NCBI GenBank assembly: GCA_964393115.1 | Contig: CAYMST010000033.1 | Location: forward strand, 1-25,941 | Reading direction: 5' to 3' | Length of the DNA stretch: 25,941 nucleotides | Source: CAYMST01 sp964393115 | Lineage (GTDB): Bacteria; Bacteroidota; Bacteroidia; Cytophagales; Cyclobacteriaceae | In this document: positions 8,470 to 16,226 of the stretch, piece by piece | How the letters are laid out: every line of letters begins with the position of its first letter | Numbering within the stretch: the stretch's first letter is position 1 | Program-made: the position numbers and the translations under genes | The notes under the pieces: generated by a model | Seen by the model: only the letters and a program-made list of their open reading frames with translations | Told to the model about the DNA's origin: nothing | Database searches by the model: none

Positions 8470-10050
8470 ATGAAGAATTTGAAATATTTACCCCTCGTCA
8501 TAGCGATCACCGTATTGTATTCCTGTAATCAAGAAGAGGACTTGGTTAGAGATTGGATTGATGATAATCCAAGGGGAATGGAAGCTACCGATTCAGGTCA
8601 GGTAAGTTTGCAAAACCTCGTAGTATTAGGTACTTCATTGGCTTCCGGTGTTCAAGATGGAGCGCTATATAATGACGGGCAAGCCAATAGCTTTCCGGCT
8701 CTATTAGCTAAGCAGTTCGAACTGGTTGGAGGGAATACTGATTTCGGTCAGCCAAATATTAGTTCTGAAAACGGTTATCATTTGATATTTAATCCAACGG
8801 GTAAAACTGATAGTATTATTGGGCGTTCACTGCTCGATCTTTCGGATCAGGCTCCGGTGGCCGAGCCAAACGGAGAATTAATTACTGCTTTCGGTGGTGA
8901 TAAAACTAAAATAAGGAATTTTAGTGCTCCGCTTGTCTATGCTGGACAACTAGTTACTGCATTGGCAGGTGGTCCAGCTGATGTTATGAATACTGCCTTT
9001 AGTCCACTATATCAAAGGTTTGCTACCAATCCCGGTACTTCTACGATGGTAGGAGACGCTTTGGCTGCTAACCCAACCTTTTTTGTCTATGAAGGAGGTA
9101 TGAATGATGTACTGCTTTATGCGCTTAGAGGAGGAAATGGTACTGCCCCAATATCATCCGTTCAACAATTTACTCAAGCTGTTTCAGCTGGAATAGGAGT
9201 TCTCGCGAGTAGAAATACCTTTACTGAGTACACTGTTCCTGGAGTGGTATTAAATATTCCAGATATTTTAAAGTTGCCATTTTTCACACTTGTGCCCTAC
9301 AATGCCATTCCTATGCCTGACAGTACGACTGCTGCCAACACAGGGTTGGCCTTTGCAGATTATAATGCAGGGTTAGCAGCAGCGGTGCAGTTTGGAGCAA
9401 TTGATGCGGCTGAAAGAGATAAAAGAACAATTTCATTTTCTATTGGGGCTAACGCTGTTGTGATTAATGATAAAGACTTAACTACCGTTAATATATTACA
9501 AAATCAATTTGGAGCAGGATTACCTCCTGCTGACATCATATTACCGAATTACAGACAAGCAGATGCCAATGATATCATATTACTCAATGCTGGTGCTGTA
9601 ATAGGAACTTTGGCTAATTCATCTGATCCGACATCCGTTATTGGGGTTGGGGTTCCTTTGGGGGATGATTTGGTTTTGGTGAAATCGGAGAGGGATTCTA
9701 TTAGCAGCAACCTTGCAACATTTAACACTGTGCTAAGTCAGACAGTGAGTCAACTAAATTCGGTAGGTGCTGATTTGACTATTGTAGCGTTGGATTCACT
9801 ATTTTCAGATATACTGGGCATGACTGGGGACTTAAAAGGAGATGAAAGACCTGGAATTAGAGTAGGGGGAGTGACGTTATCACCAGATTTTGCTCCTAAT
9901 GGTGTCTTTTCATCGGATGGTGTTCATCCTAATCAAAGAGGGTATGCGATCATTACGAATAAGATTATAGATAAGATAAACCAACGATGGAGTGCTTCCA
10001 TCCCTAAGGTTGATGTGTTGTCACTAAAGCCAACACCTTTTAGACAATAA
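8470..10050 (+). CDS. SGNH/GDSL-type hydrolase lipoprotein
   Basis: This 526-residue lipoprotein has a signal peptide with the lipobox cysteine at residue 19 (VLYSC). It carries the SGNH-hydrolase blocks: block I as VVLGTSLASG with candidate nucleophile Ser56 (GTS replaces the usual GDS), a block III-like GGMNDVL with Asn212, and block V SSDGVHPN with candidate catalytic Asp483 and His486. The spacing between blocks is far larger than in classical 200-residue esterases, leaving about 270 residues of extra sequence between blocks III and V. The family cleaves esters of lipids, acylated sugars or similar substrates; the actual substrate is not evident. Its position directly behind a TonB-dependent receptor suggests a surface-exposed or periplasmic partner that releases or processes the imported ligand. 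A strong terminator follows. Confidence 0.82.
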   Translation: MKNLKYLPLVIAITVLYSCNQEEDLVRDWIDDNPRGMEATDSGQVSLQNLVVLGTSLASGVQDGALYNDGQANSFPALLAKQFELVGGNTDFGQPNISSENGYHLIFNPTGKTDSIIGRSLLDLSDQAPVAEPNGELITAFGGDKTKIRNFSAPLVYAGQLVTALAGGPADVMNTAFSPLYQRFATNPGTSTMVGDALAANPTFFVYEGGMNDVLLYALRGGNGTAPISSVQQFTQAVSAGIGVLASRNTFTEYTVPGVVLNIPDILKLPFFTLVPYNAIPMPDSTTAANTGLAFADYNAGLAAAVQFGAIDAAERDKRTISFSIGANAVVINDKDLTTVNILQNQFGAGLPPADIILPNYRQADANDIILLNAGAVIGTLANSSDPTSVIGVGVPLGDDLVLVKSERDSISSNLATFNTVLSQTVSQLNSVGADLTIVALDSLFSDILGMTGDLKGDERPGIRVGGVTLSPDFAPNGVFSSDGVHPNQRGYAIITNKIIDKINQRWSASIPKVDVLSLKPTPFRQ

Positions 10051-10115
10051 AAAAATGGTCAAAAACGTATAATGCCGGTTTTATTTCGATAGTCGGTATG
10101 TTGGTGACATTAGGA

Positions 10116-10148
10116 AAAAAGCCATAGAAATCCTCTATGGCTTTTTTT
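10116..10148 (+). terminator. Terminator after the receptor/hydrolase pair
   Basis: The stem GCCATAGA (10121-10128) pairs with TCTATGGC (10134-10141) around a 5-base loop and is followed by seven T residues. An A-run before the stem (10115-10120) extends the pairing and could allow weak function in the other direction. It lies about 65 bases after the hydrolase stop. Confidence 0.88.
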
Positions 10149-10337
10149 ATTTGTATTATTTATGGTTTGATTTGTTATTAGCAATGAAGGGCTTTGAGGT
10201 CACGGTTTACTTAGATCAAAAAGGGATATGACTTTGCGTCCCGAATGTGGGTGTGTTTTTTTATCAAGTAACACCCGGATGTCATATAACAGGGCTTTTC
10301 TAAAACAGATAACAGTTATTTTGGTTACTTTTAAGTA
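10149..10337. other. Intergenic region upstream of the hybrid kinase
   Basis: No gene is visible. An inverted repeat GGGTGT (10249-10254) / ACACCC (10271-10276) encloses a T-rich 16-base loop. TACTTTTA (10326-10333) is one mismatch from the Bacteroidota -7 box but lies only 4 bases before the ATG and has no -33 partner. I cannot assign a promoter. Confidence 0.3.
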
Positions 10338-12707
10338 ATGCGGTCAGGGGAACTGATACAAGATATAAAATCAAAAATACTAGGGATTGGCAAAAAGCAA
10401 GAATCTCTAAGTGTTGAAGTACAGTGTTTTAACTTCGTAGAACGGGTAAGGAAGAAACTACCAGCAAGAGAAGTGTCCTCGGCACTTTCCCTACGCGTAA
10501 AAGCACTGGAAAAGATGTCTATTAATGATCGGGTATCTTCCTTGCCTGGTATGTACATGCTGTTCGAGAAGGCTTCTTCTAAAATGAGAGATCTACCTGT
10601 AGAACAGTTAAGAATTATTCGTAAGGAGCATATTGAAGCGTTTCCTTTTTTCAAAGAGAGACTTGATTTTAAGATACTATATTTTCGGTATGACCAACAA
10701 GAATGTTTGTTAGGGTTGTATTTTCTATCTTCTGTATTACAAGGAGCGTTATCTCTTCTCGATATGAAGGATGTAAAGTTTCTAAGAGAAGAATTGGATG
10801 CGCTATACGGAATATTAGAGCGAGAAAAACAATTCGAACAACTTCAACTAACAGAACTAAATTCCGTATTTCCTAAGAAATCACGCGAATACTATGATCG
10901 CTTGTCTATCGTGGTGGGTGATCGTGTGGCTGCAGAGTTATATCAACGAAAGTATCAGGAAATTTCCGAGAAGTATAAGTTACTAGATACGTTTTATACG
11001 GTTATCAACCTTTTACCCGAGCAAATTCTCAATGAAAATCAAATAGCACTTCTCTCTAAAAGCCAAATTAAACACCTTATGGTGGAACAAATGCGGCGAC
11101 TGGAGGAAACTAATGATCGTCTCAGTAGAGAAATAGACAAACGAAACCGCGCACAGCTAGGGTTTAAAGAGTCTGAAAGCAAGCTCTTAACCATTATAGA
11201 GCAGTCAATGGATCCCATTATTCAACTGGATGCCATGGGACATATTATATACTGGAACGGACAAGCCGAAAACCAATTTAAATGGACTAAGGAAGAGGTC
11301 ACTGGTAAAACAGTTGATAGTATGATCGTACCGGAGCGATTTAGAAAGCGCTTTATGGATGGTTTTTACCGTTTTATAGCTGGGTCAAATAGCTCTCAAG
11401 ACTATTACAGAATTGAAATGTGGGCATCTGATAAGGAAGGCAATGAAATGGTCGTGGAGTTGTCTGCCTCTAAAATTTATACGGCTCAAGGACCGGTGCT
11501 TAACGCTATTTTACGAGATGTGTCGGAGCGAGTACTACGTGAGAAGTATTTGAGAGATGCGAAAGAAGCTGCGGAAAAGGCTTCCTCTGCTAAGGCTAAA
11601 TTCCTGTCCACAATGAGTCATGAGATCAGGACACCACTCAACGCTATCGTTGGGGCGACCAATCTTATGCTAGACTCACCGCTTAACGAAGAGCAGCAGG
11701 AGAATCTCGAAGTGCTTAAGTTTTCAGCAGATAACCTTTTAGTCATTGTCAATGATATTTTGGATTATAATAAAATTGAGGAAGGTAAACTCAAATTCGA
11801 AAGTAACGTTTTCAATCTAAGGTCGTTGGTATCCAGCGCTATTAATTCATTACAAGGCATTGCCAAAAATAAAGGTATTTCTTTGGTATGTGAAGTTCAT
11901 GAACATACCCCTGATCTGGTCATAGGAGACGAAACTCGTTTGAGTCAAATATTGATTAATTTGGCCAATAACGGCATCAAATTTACTTCAAGAGGTCATG
12001 TGAAAATAATTGTGCGACCAGAGAGTAGGGACGAGGATAGATGTTTGATCAAGTTTGTTGTTGAAGATACGGGTATTGGGATACCACTGGATAAGAAGGA
12101 TTATATCTTCGAGATGTTCACTCAGGTACAAAACTCTACAACAAGAGAACATGGAGGTACCGGTTTAGGTCTTGCTATTTGTAGAAAGTTAATTGAGCAG
12201 CAAGGTGGAGAGATATCGGTTCAAAGCACAGAAGGTCTGGGCTCTACTTTTATTTTTTCTTTGCCATTCGTTTTAGATAAGACACCACATAACAACCAAA
12301 AAATCATAAAAATGGAGACCGAAAAAGATTTGAATGGAATGAAGATTCTATTGGTAGAGGATTATCCTATCAATCAGATGATTGCCATGAAATTCTTGAA
12401 AAAATGGAACTGCGAAGTGGATGTTGCGGAAAATGGACAAATAGCTGTTGAAATGGTTCAAAAATCAAACTATGAACTGATTCTCATGGATATCCAAATG
12501 CCTGTAATGGACGGGTTCCAATCTACGCTAGAGATTCGAAAGCTGGGAGGTGAGTATGCACATATTCCGATCTTCGCGTTGACAGCTTCTGTTATGATTG
12601 ATTCCAAACAGAGAGTGTTTGAAGTGGGTATGAACGATTTTATCACCAAGCCTTTTAAAACTGAAGAACTCTATCAGAAATTAAACCAAGTAAAAAATAA
12701 CGTATAA
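10338..12707 (+). CDS. Soluble hybrid sensor histidine kinase with PAS and receiver domains
   Basis: This 789-residue protein combines a sensor kinase and a response receiver in one chain. Residues 1 to about 250 form a helical N-terminal region that I do not recognise. A coiled coil (about 250-280) leads to a PAS domain (about 280-395, with IIEQSMDPIIQLD and the RDVSERV end signature). A short linker helix is followed by the HisKA domain, FLSTMSHEIRTPLNAIVG, with phosphoacceptor His428. The ATPase domain has an N-box NLANNGIKFT, G1 EDTGIGIP (about 575) and G2 GGTGLGLAI (about 606). The receiver starts near 660 and carries phosphoacceptor Asp718 in LILMDIQMPVMDG and the KPF motif. No membrane helix or signal peptide is present, so it senses a cytoplasmic signal. 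It has no DNA-binding output and no adjacent regulator, so its phosphotransfer partner must be elsewhere. Confidence 0.93.
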   Translation: MRSGELIQDIKSKILGIGKKQESLSVEVQCFNFVERVRKKLPAREVSSALSLRVKALEKMSINDRVSSLPGMYMLFEKASSKMRDLPVEQLRIIRKEHIEAFPFFKERLDFKILYFRYDQQECLLGLYFLSSVLQGALSLLDMKDVKFLREELDALYGILEREKQFEQLQLTELNSVFPKKSREYYDRLSIVVGDRVAAELYQRKYQEISEKYKLLDTFYTVINLLPEQILNENQIALLSKSQIKHLMVEQMRRLEETNDRLSREIDKRNRAQLGFKESESKLLTIIEQSMDPIIQLDAMGHIIYWNGQAENQFKWTKEEVTGKTVDSMIVPERFRKRFMDGFYRFIAGSNSSQDYYRIEMWASDKEGNEMVVELSASKIYTAQGPVLNAILRDVSERVLREKYLRDAKEAAEKASSAKAKFLSTMSHEIRTPLNAIVGATNLMLDSPLNEEQQENLEVLKFSADNLLVIVNDILDYNKIEEGKLKFESNVFNLRSLVSSAINSLQGIAKNKGISLVCEVHEHTPDLVIGDETRLSQILINLANNGIKFTSRGHVKIIVRPESRDEDRCLIKFVVEDTGIGIPLDKKDYIFEMFTQVQNSTTREHGGTGLGLAICRKLIEQQGGEISVQSTEGLGSTFIFSLPFVLDKTPHNNQKIIKMETEKDLNGMKILLVEDYPINQMIAMKFLKKWNCEVDVAENGQIAVEMVQKSNYELILMDIQMPVMDGFQSTLEIRKLGGEYAHIPIFALTASVMIDSKQRVFEVGMNDFITKPFKTEELYQKLNQVKNNV

Positions 12708-12736
12708 AAAAACCCCGAGATTTTACATCTCGGGGT
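12706..12736 (-). terminator. Rho-independent terminator for the folE operon (minus strand)
   Basis: A perfect 10-bp stem, ACCCCGAGAT (12712-12721) with ATCTCGGGGT (12727-12736), has a 5-base loop. The T-tract is present only when read on the minus strand (A-run at 12706-12711 on the plus strand), so it terminates transcripts coming from folE about 140 bases upstream. The T-tract overlaps the stop codon of the convergent hybrid kinase gene. On the plus strand no T-run follows the hairpin, so kinase transcripts may extend further. Confidence 0.85.
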
Positions 12737-12874
12737 CACAACCAGCTATGGAGAATATCAGCCGATGCCGATAATCATGCAAATATCAATTAGTTAGTAT
12801 TACGCTACAAGTAATTGGTAGAACTATTTTTACGGAAAATCGCAAAAACCAAATTGATAAGAGCGAAAATTGGT

Positions 12875-13573
12875 TTATGATTTTGTGTTGATATAGTTTA
12901 AAAACTCCCTTTTAGTACCTTCATTCCTGAACTTGCCGCTGAAATGGGCTGTTCCCGTTTTACTATTCACGTCATTGACACCCCTTGAAGACACACACAT
13001 ATGAGTAGCATCTACTACAACTGCAACGTCCTCAGTTTTTAATACCTCTTTAAGTTCCTCGGCAATCTGTACAGTTAGTCGTTCTTGTACTTGAGGTCTT
13101 TTGGCGTAATATTGAACCACTCTGTTTATTTTGGACAATCCGATTACTTGACCACTGGAAATATACGCTACATGTACTTTGCCATAAATAGGAACGAAAT
13201 GATGCTCACAGTGAGAATAGAATGTTATATCCTTTTCGACAATCATTTCGTTGTAAGCGAATTTGTTGTCGAAAAGCATGGGTCTAGGTTTGTTCATTGG
13301 ATTCAACCCACTGAATACCTCTTGCACATACATTTTAGCCACCCGTCGTGGTGTTCCTTTTAGGCTATCATCGTCGAGATCCATGCCCAAGATGTGCATG
13401 ATTTCCTTGAAATGCTTGGCAATAAGTTCCATTTTTAGCTCATCATCCATTTCAAATGCATCATCTCTGAGAGGCGTCTCGTACGAGGAAGCAACGTGAT
13501 TGTCACCTATATCGGCGGATACCATTGATTCTGAATTATGATGACCGTTTGTATGCTTATTCATATTCTCCAT
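12875..13573 (-). CDS. folE: GTP cyclohydrolase I
   Basis: FolE converts GTP to 7,8-dihydroneopterin triphosphate, the entry step to folate, tetrahydropterin and queuosine/7-deazaguanine pathways. In this 232-residue protein the zinc-binding and catalytic residues are all visible: Cys122 and His125 in SHCEHHFVPIYG, and His191 and Cys193 in THMCVSSRG. The TPRRVAKMY and RPQVQERLT segments are also typical. The first 35 residues are polar and poorly conserved; the ATG at 13573 is taken as the start, and Met4 is an equally possible start. It lies 20 bases downstream of the PTPS-family gene on the same strand, so the two are probably one operon. A minus-strand terminator closes it. The cysteine/histidine ligand set marks it as the zinc-dependent type IA enzyme. 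Confidence 0.95.
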   Translation of the reverse strand: MENMNKHTNGHHNSESMVSADIGDNHVASSYETPLRDDAFEMDDELKMELIAKHFKEIMHILGMDLDDDSLKGTPRRVAKMYVQEVFSGLNPMNKPRPMLFDNKFAYNEMIVEKDITFYSHCEHHFVPIYGKVHVAYISSGQVIGLSKINRVVQYYAKRPQVQERLTVQIAEELKEVLKTEDVAVVVDATHMCVSSRGVNDVNSKTGTAHFSGKFRNEGTKREFLNYINTKS

Positions 13574-13593
13574 TACGTGTATTTTGGCCTGTA

Positions 13594-14004
13594 CTAAGCG
13601 ACAGGAAATTCAACAAAGTTCTTTTCCGTTTCGAACAACTTGATTTGTAAATCGAGATTTGTATCTAGCTCGGATCTTATCAGATGATATATCACAACAG
13701 CTATATTTTCTGCTGTTGGATTAGTGTTTTTAAACTCTTCGGTGTCCAGATTAAGGTTTTTATGGTCGAATTTGTCCAGTACAAGTCGCTTTATAATGGA
13801 GCTAAGTACTTTTAAATCTATTACATATCCGGTGTCAGGATTAATTTCACCAGTTATCTTAACGATTAACTCGTAGTTGTGACCGTGGAAGTTTGGATTA
13901 TTACATTTCCCGAACACTTGTTGATTTTTCTCATCTGACCATTTCGGGTTATAAAGTCGATGTGCTGCGTTAAAACGCTCTTTTCTAAATACAGATACTT
14001 TCAT
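13594..14004 (-). CDS. 6-pyruvoyltetrahydropterin / 6-carboxytetrahydropterin synthase family protein
   Basis: This 136-residue COG0720 enzyme acts on dihydroneopterin triphosphate, the product of the adjacent folE. The zinc ligands are His15 (FNAAHRLYNP), His40 and His42 (NFHGHNYEL), and the candidate catalytic cysteine is Cys34. The spacing C-x5-HGH (CNNPNFHGH) is that of the PTPS-II class known from eukaryotic 6-pyruvoyltetrahydropterin synthase. Bona fide QueD enzymes have C-x3-HGH. Automatic annotation would probably call it queD. The motif argues for a tetrahydropterin-forming role, but class assignment by motif alone is not certain. The ATG at 14004 lies 10 bases after a small hairpin. 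No other queuosine genes are in the window. Confidence 0.88.
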   Translation of the reverse strand: MKVSVFRKERFNAAHRLYNPKWSDEKNQQVFGKCNNPNFHGHNYELIVKITGEINPDTGYVIDLKVLSSIIKRLVLDKFDHKNLNLDTEEFKNTNPTAENIAVVIYHLIRSELDTNLDLQIKLFETEKNFVEFPVA

Positions 14005-14012
14005 TCTATCAG

Positions 14013-14025
14013 CGGCTTTCAGCCG
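14013..14025 (-). promoter_or_regulatory. Small leader hairpin before the PTPS-family gene
   Basis: On the minus strand CGGCT-GAA-AGCCG can fold into a 5-bp GC-rich hairpin 8 bases upstream of the ATG at 14004. It would sit where ribosomes bind and so could modulate translation, but it is short and may have no function. Confidence 0.22.
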
Positions 14026-14046
14026 AGTACTAAGAACAATGATTCA

Positions 14047-14064
14047 GAAGAAAATGTTTTCTTC
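14047..14064. promoter_or_regulatory. Perfect palindrome in the PTPS / cysH divergent promoter region
   Basis: GAAGAAAA, a 2-base centre TG, then TTTTCTTC: 8-bp arms with no mismatch, 43 bases upstream of the PTPS-family ATG and about 100 bases upstream of cysH. It could be an operator for a dimeric regulator. Low complexity makes chance occurrence possible. Confidence 0.3.
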
Positions 14065-14165
14065 CAAGTAAAATTGATAAAAAATATCTGAAGCGAACTT
14101 TTTGCTCTTTTTTTTCCTTTTTAGACAGTAATCTGAAAAATTTGCGGACTTAAACAAAGGGAGAT

Positions 14166-14822
14166 ATGCAGATAGGGGAGATTGAAAATCAATTGAAGAA
14201 ATATAAAGACGAAGGGAAAAAGCTATTTACCACTTCGTCTTTTCAAACACATAGTTTGGTAATGCTCCATATCTTGAGCAAAATCGATCGAGAAATACCT
14301 GTTTATTTTATTAATACCGGCTATTTGTTTCCAGAAACCGTGCGCTTTAGAGATGAAATAGCTCAGCAGTTTGGACTTAGAATAGTCGACTTGAAGCCAC
14401 TAACACCGAAGTACATGCAGACTGATGACGGTGGTAAATTCCTCTTTACCTCTGATCCAGATTACTGCTGCTATTTGAATAAAGTACAGCCAATGGATGC
14501 CGTATTGGCCAAACATGATATATGGATCAATGGGATCAGAGCTGATCAAAGTGCTACGCGAAAGGCGATGAAAGTAGAACAACCCGCTCCTAATGGTGTT
14601 ACACGCTTTCACCCTATGCTAGACTGGACTAATCGAGATATTTACCAGTATATTAAAGAGCACAATTTACCGAAACATCCATTAGATTCGCAGGGCTATT
14701 TGAGTATAGGTTGTGAACCGTGTACCAGAAAGCCGGATCCTGAGATGATGGAAAGGGAAGCTAGATGGTATGGGCTAAACAAGGTAGAGTGTGGGCTTCA
14801 TACTGAATTGGTATCTAAATAG
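14166..14822 (+). CDS. cysH: Phosphoadenylyl/adenylyl-sulfate reductase, [4Fe-4S] APS-reductase type
   Basis: CysH reduces activated sulfate (APS or PAPS) to sulfite with electrons from thioredoxin, in assimilatory sulfate reduction. The 218-residue protein carries the cysteine set of iron-sulfur APS reductases: Cys101-Cys102 in DPDYCCYLNKVQPM and Cys183/Cys186 in GCEPCTRK. These four ligate a [4Fe-4S] cluster, and the catalytic Cys209 is in the ECGLH motif at the C-terminus. The nucleotide-binding region has TSSFQTHS and INTGYLFPET. An SD-like AAAGGGAGA precedes the ATG at 14166, which is notable in a phylum where such sites are rare. No cysD, cysN, cysI or sat gene is adjacent. An epimerase gene follows after 29 bases. 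Confidence 0.92.
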   Translation: MQIGEIENQLKKYKDEGKKLFTTSSFQTHSLVMLHILSKIDREIPVYFINTGYLFPETVRFRDEIAQQFGLRIVDLKPLTPKYMQTDDGGKFLFTSDPDYCCYLNKVQPMDAVLAKHDIWINGIRADQSATRKAMKVEQPAPNGVTRFHPMLDWTNRDIYQYIKEHNLPKHPLDSQGYLSIGCEPCTRKPDPEMMEREARWYGLNKVECGLHTELVSK

Positions 14823-14851
14823 CGGTTCGAATAAGGTAATAGGAAAGAAAT

Positions 14852-15778
14852 ATGAAGGTACTTGTAACTGGTGGTGCAGGATATGTTGGGACAGAATTGG
14901 TTAAGCGCCTTTGTGCTAACCCAGAAGTCTCTGAAGTAATTGTCTACGATAATCTGAGCAAGGGTAATTTTAACCTGTTTATAGGACATGAAAAGTTGCA
15001 CGAGAAAAAAGCAAAGTTTGTTGAAGGAGATATACTAGACACGCGTAAGCTGACCAAAGCACTTAAAGGTGTGGACATAGTATACCATTTGGCGGCTAAG
15101 GTTACAACTCCGTATGCAAATAATGATCCTCACTTCTTTGAACAAGTAAACCACTGGGGTACCGCTGAAATGGTGTATGCCATTGAGGAAAGCGATGTTG
15201 ACAAACTGATATATTTGAGTAGTTCGTCGGTTTATGGTGCCTCGAAAAACTTTGTAACGGAAGATGATGTCCTAAACCCACGTACCTTTTATGGTATATC
15301 CAAAATGAGAGGTGAAGATCATGTTCGTCGTGTTTCGAACAAGAAAAAGTCTTACGTTCTTAGAAGTGGGAATGTATACGGATATAGCAAGAGTATGCGC
15401 TTCGATGCGGTAATCAACTTGTTCATGTTTGAGTCCAACTACAAGAATAGAATTTCTATTCATGGATCGGGCAACCAAACCAGAGGTTTTATTCATATTG
15501 ATACCTTAGTAAATTATTTGGAACAAATTCTGGTTAAGGACGTTCCGGTGGGTACTTACAATTTGGTTGAAAAAAACCTTTCGGTACTAGATATTGTGGA
15601 CGTACTTAAAGAGGAGATATACCCAACATTGGAATTCATATTTATTAACCAACATATGAATCTTCGGGAAATGAAAATTGAACCCAATTTAGAGTTGTAT
15701 AAGCACATTGAAAAGGCCGCTGATCGGTCGCTCATTGAAGAACTCAAGGAGTTCAAAGAAAAATTTGCTTTTAGCTGA
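14852..15778 (+). CDS. NAD-dependent epimerase/dehydratase (extended SDR)
   Basis: This 308-residue protein is an extended short-chain dehydrogenase, the family of nucleotide-sugar epimerases and dehydratases. The Rossmann motif GGAGYVG is at residues 7-13. The catalytic Tyr147 and Lys151 are in YGISK, preceded by an LSSSSVYG segment that supplies the Ser/Thr of the triad. An RGFIHIDTLVNYLEQI segment is typical of the C-terminal substrate-binding part. The substrate cannot be deduced; UDP- or dTDP-sugars are the usual ones for this family. It starts 29 bases after cysH and is probably co-transcribed with it. I see no obvious biochemical link between the two beyond a possible sulfated or modified glycan. 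No terminator is visible after it. Confidence 0.85.
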   Translation: MKVLVTGGAGYVGTELVKRLCANPEVSEVIVYDNLSKGNFNLFIGHEKLHEKKAKFVEGDILDTRKLTKALKGVDIVYHLAAKVTTPYANNDPHFFEQVNHWGTAEMVYAIEESDVDKLIYLSSSSVYGASKNFVTEDDVLNPRTFYGISKMRGEDHVRRVSNKKKSYVLRSGNVYGYSKSMRFDAVINLFMFESNYKNRISIHGSGNQTRGFIHIDTLVNYLEQILVKDVPVGTYNLVEKNLSVLDIVDVLKEEIYPTLEFIFINQHMNLREMKIEPNLELYKHIEKAADRSLIEELKEFKEKFAFS

Positions 15779-16226
15779 TAATATTCAATATTCCCATCCT
15801 TAATCATTTACTGTAAAGTTGTTGAGAATGGGTACTTCTAACACTTGAACCTTTCTCATAATAGTTGATGTAGCTTCTCTTCTACATATTTATCTAGTTG
15901 TCGTCAATGCACTGGCCAATTCCGCTTCTTCGGCATGGTCCAATTTTCTAGTTACTGTCTGATAGCCATAATTTACTCAAAGCTTAATGCCATTTTTGGT
16001 AATTAAAGTTGCACTGGTCTACGTCAGTTTTTTTTAATCTGAGTAAAAGTGAAAAATGCAGACCTATAAGTACTAGGTGCCGACAGTCGTCGAACTTTTT
16101 AACGAATAAGAAGGGAAAAAAGTAGAAAAATACACGTCGTTACATAGTCCAAATGGTATAATAGTTCATGATCATAGGGGAATGACCTTGTTCTAATGTC
16201 CTATAGTTGTGAACCGATTATTAATT
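15779..16226. other. About 450 bases without a recognisable gene
   Basis: This AT-rich stretch has stop codons in all frames and no ORF I would support. It contains a small perfect hairpin, ATGTAG / CTACAT with an 8-base loop (15868-15887), and an eight-T run near 16026-16035, but the two are not joined into a terminator. No tRNA-like cloverleaf or repeat array was seen. The promoter of the DUF2807 lipoprotein must lie in its right part; I found no convincing TAnnTTTG box. Confidence 0.5.

Noticed and set aside
10249..10276. Inverted repeat GGGTGT/ACACCC before the hybrid kinase as a terminator or riboswitch
   Set aside because: Only six pairs with a 16-base loop and no T-tract after it; no riboswitch core recognised.
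13085..13499. Plus-strand ORFs across folE
   Set aside because: They are antisense shadows of the conserved folE reading frame with no family resemblance.
15893..15976. Minus-strand open stretch of 28 codons in the gene-free region, with an Ala/Glu-rich reading, as a possible gene relic
   Set aside because: It is short, bounded by stops on both sides, and matches no family I recognise; such a length is expected by chance.
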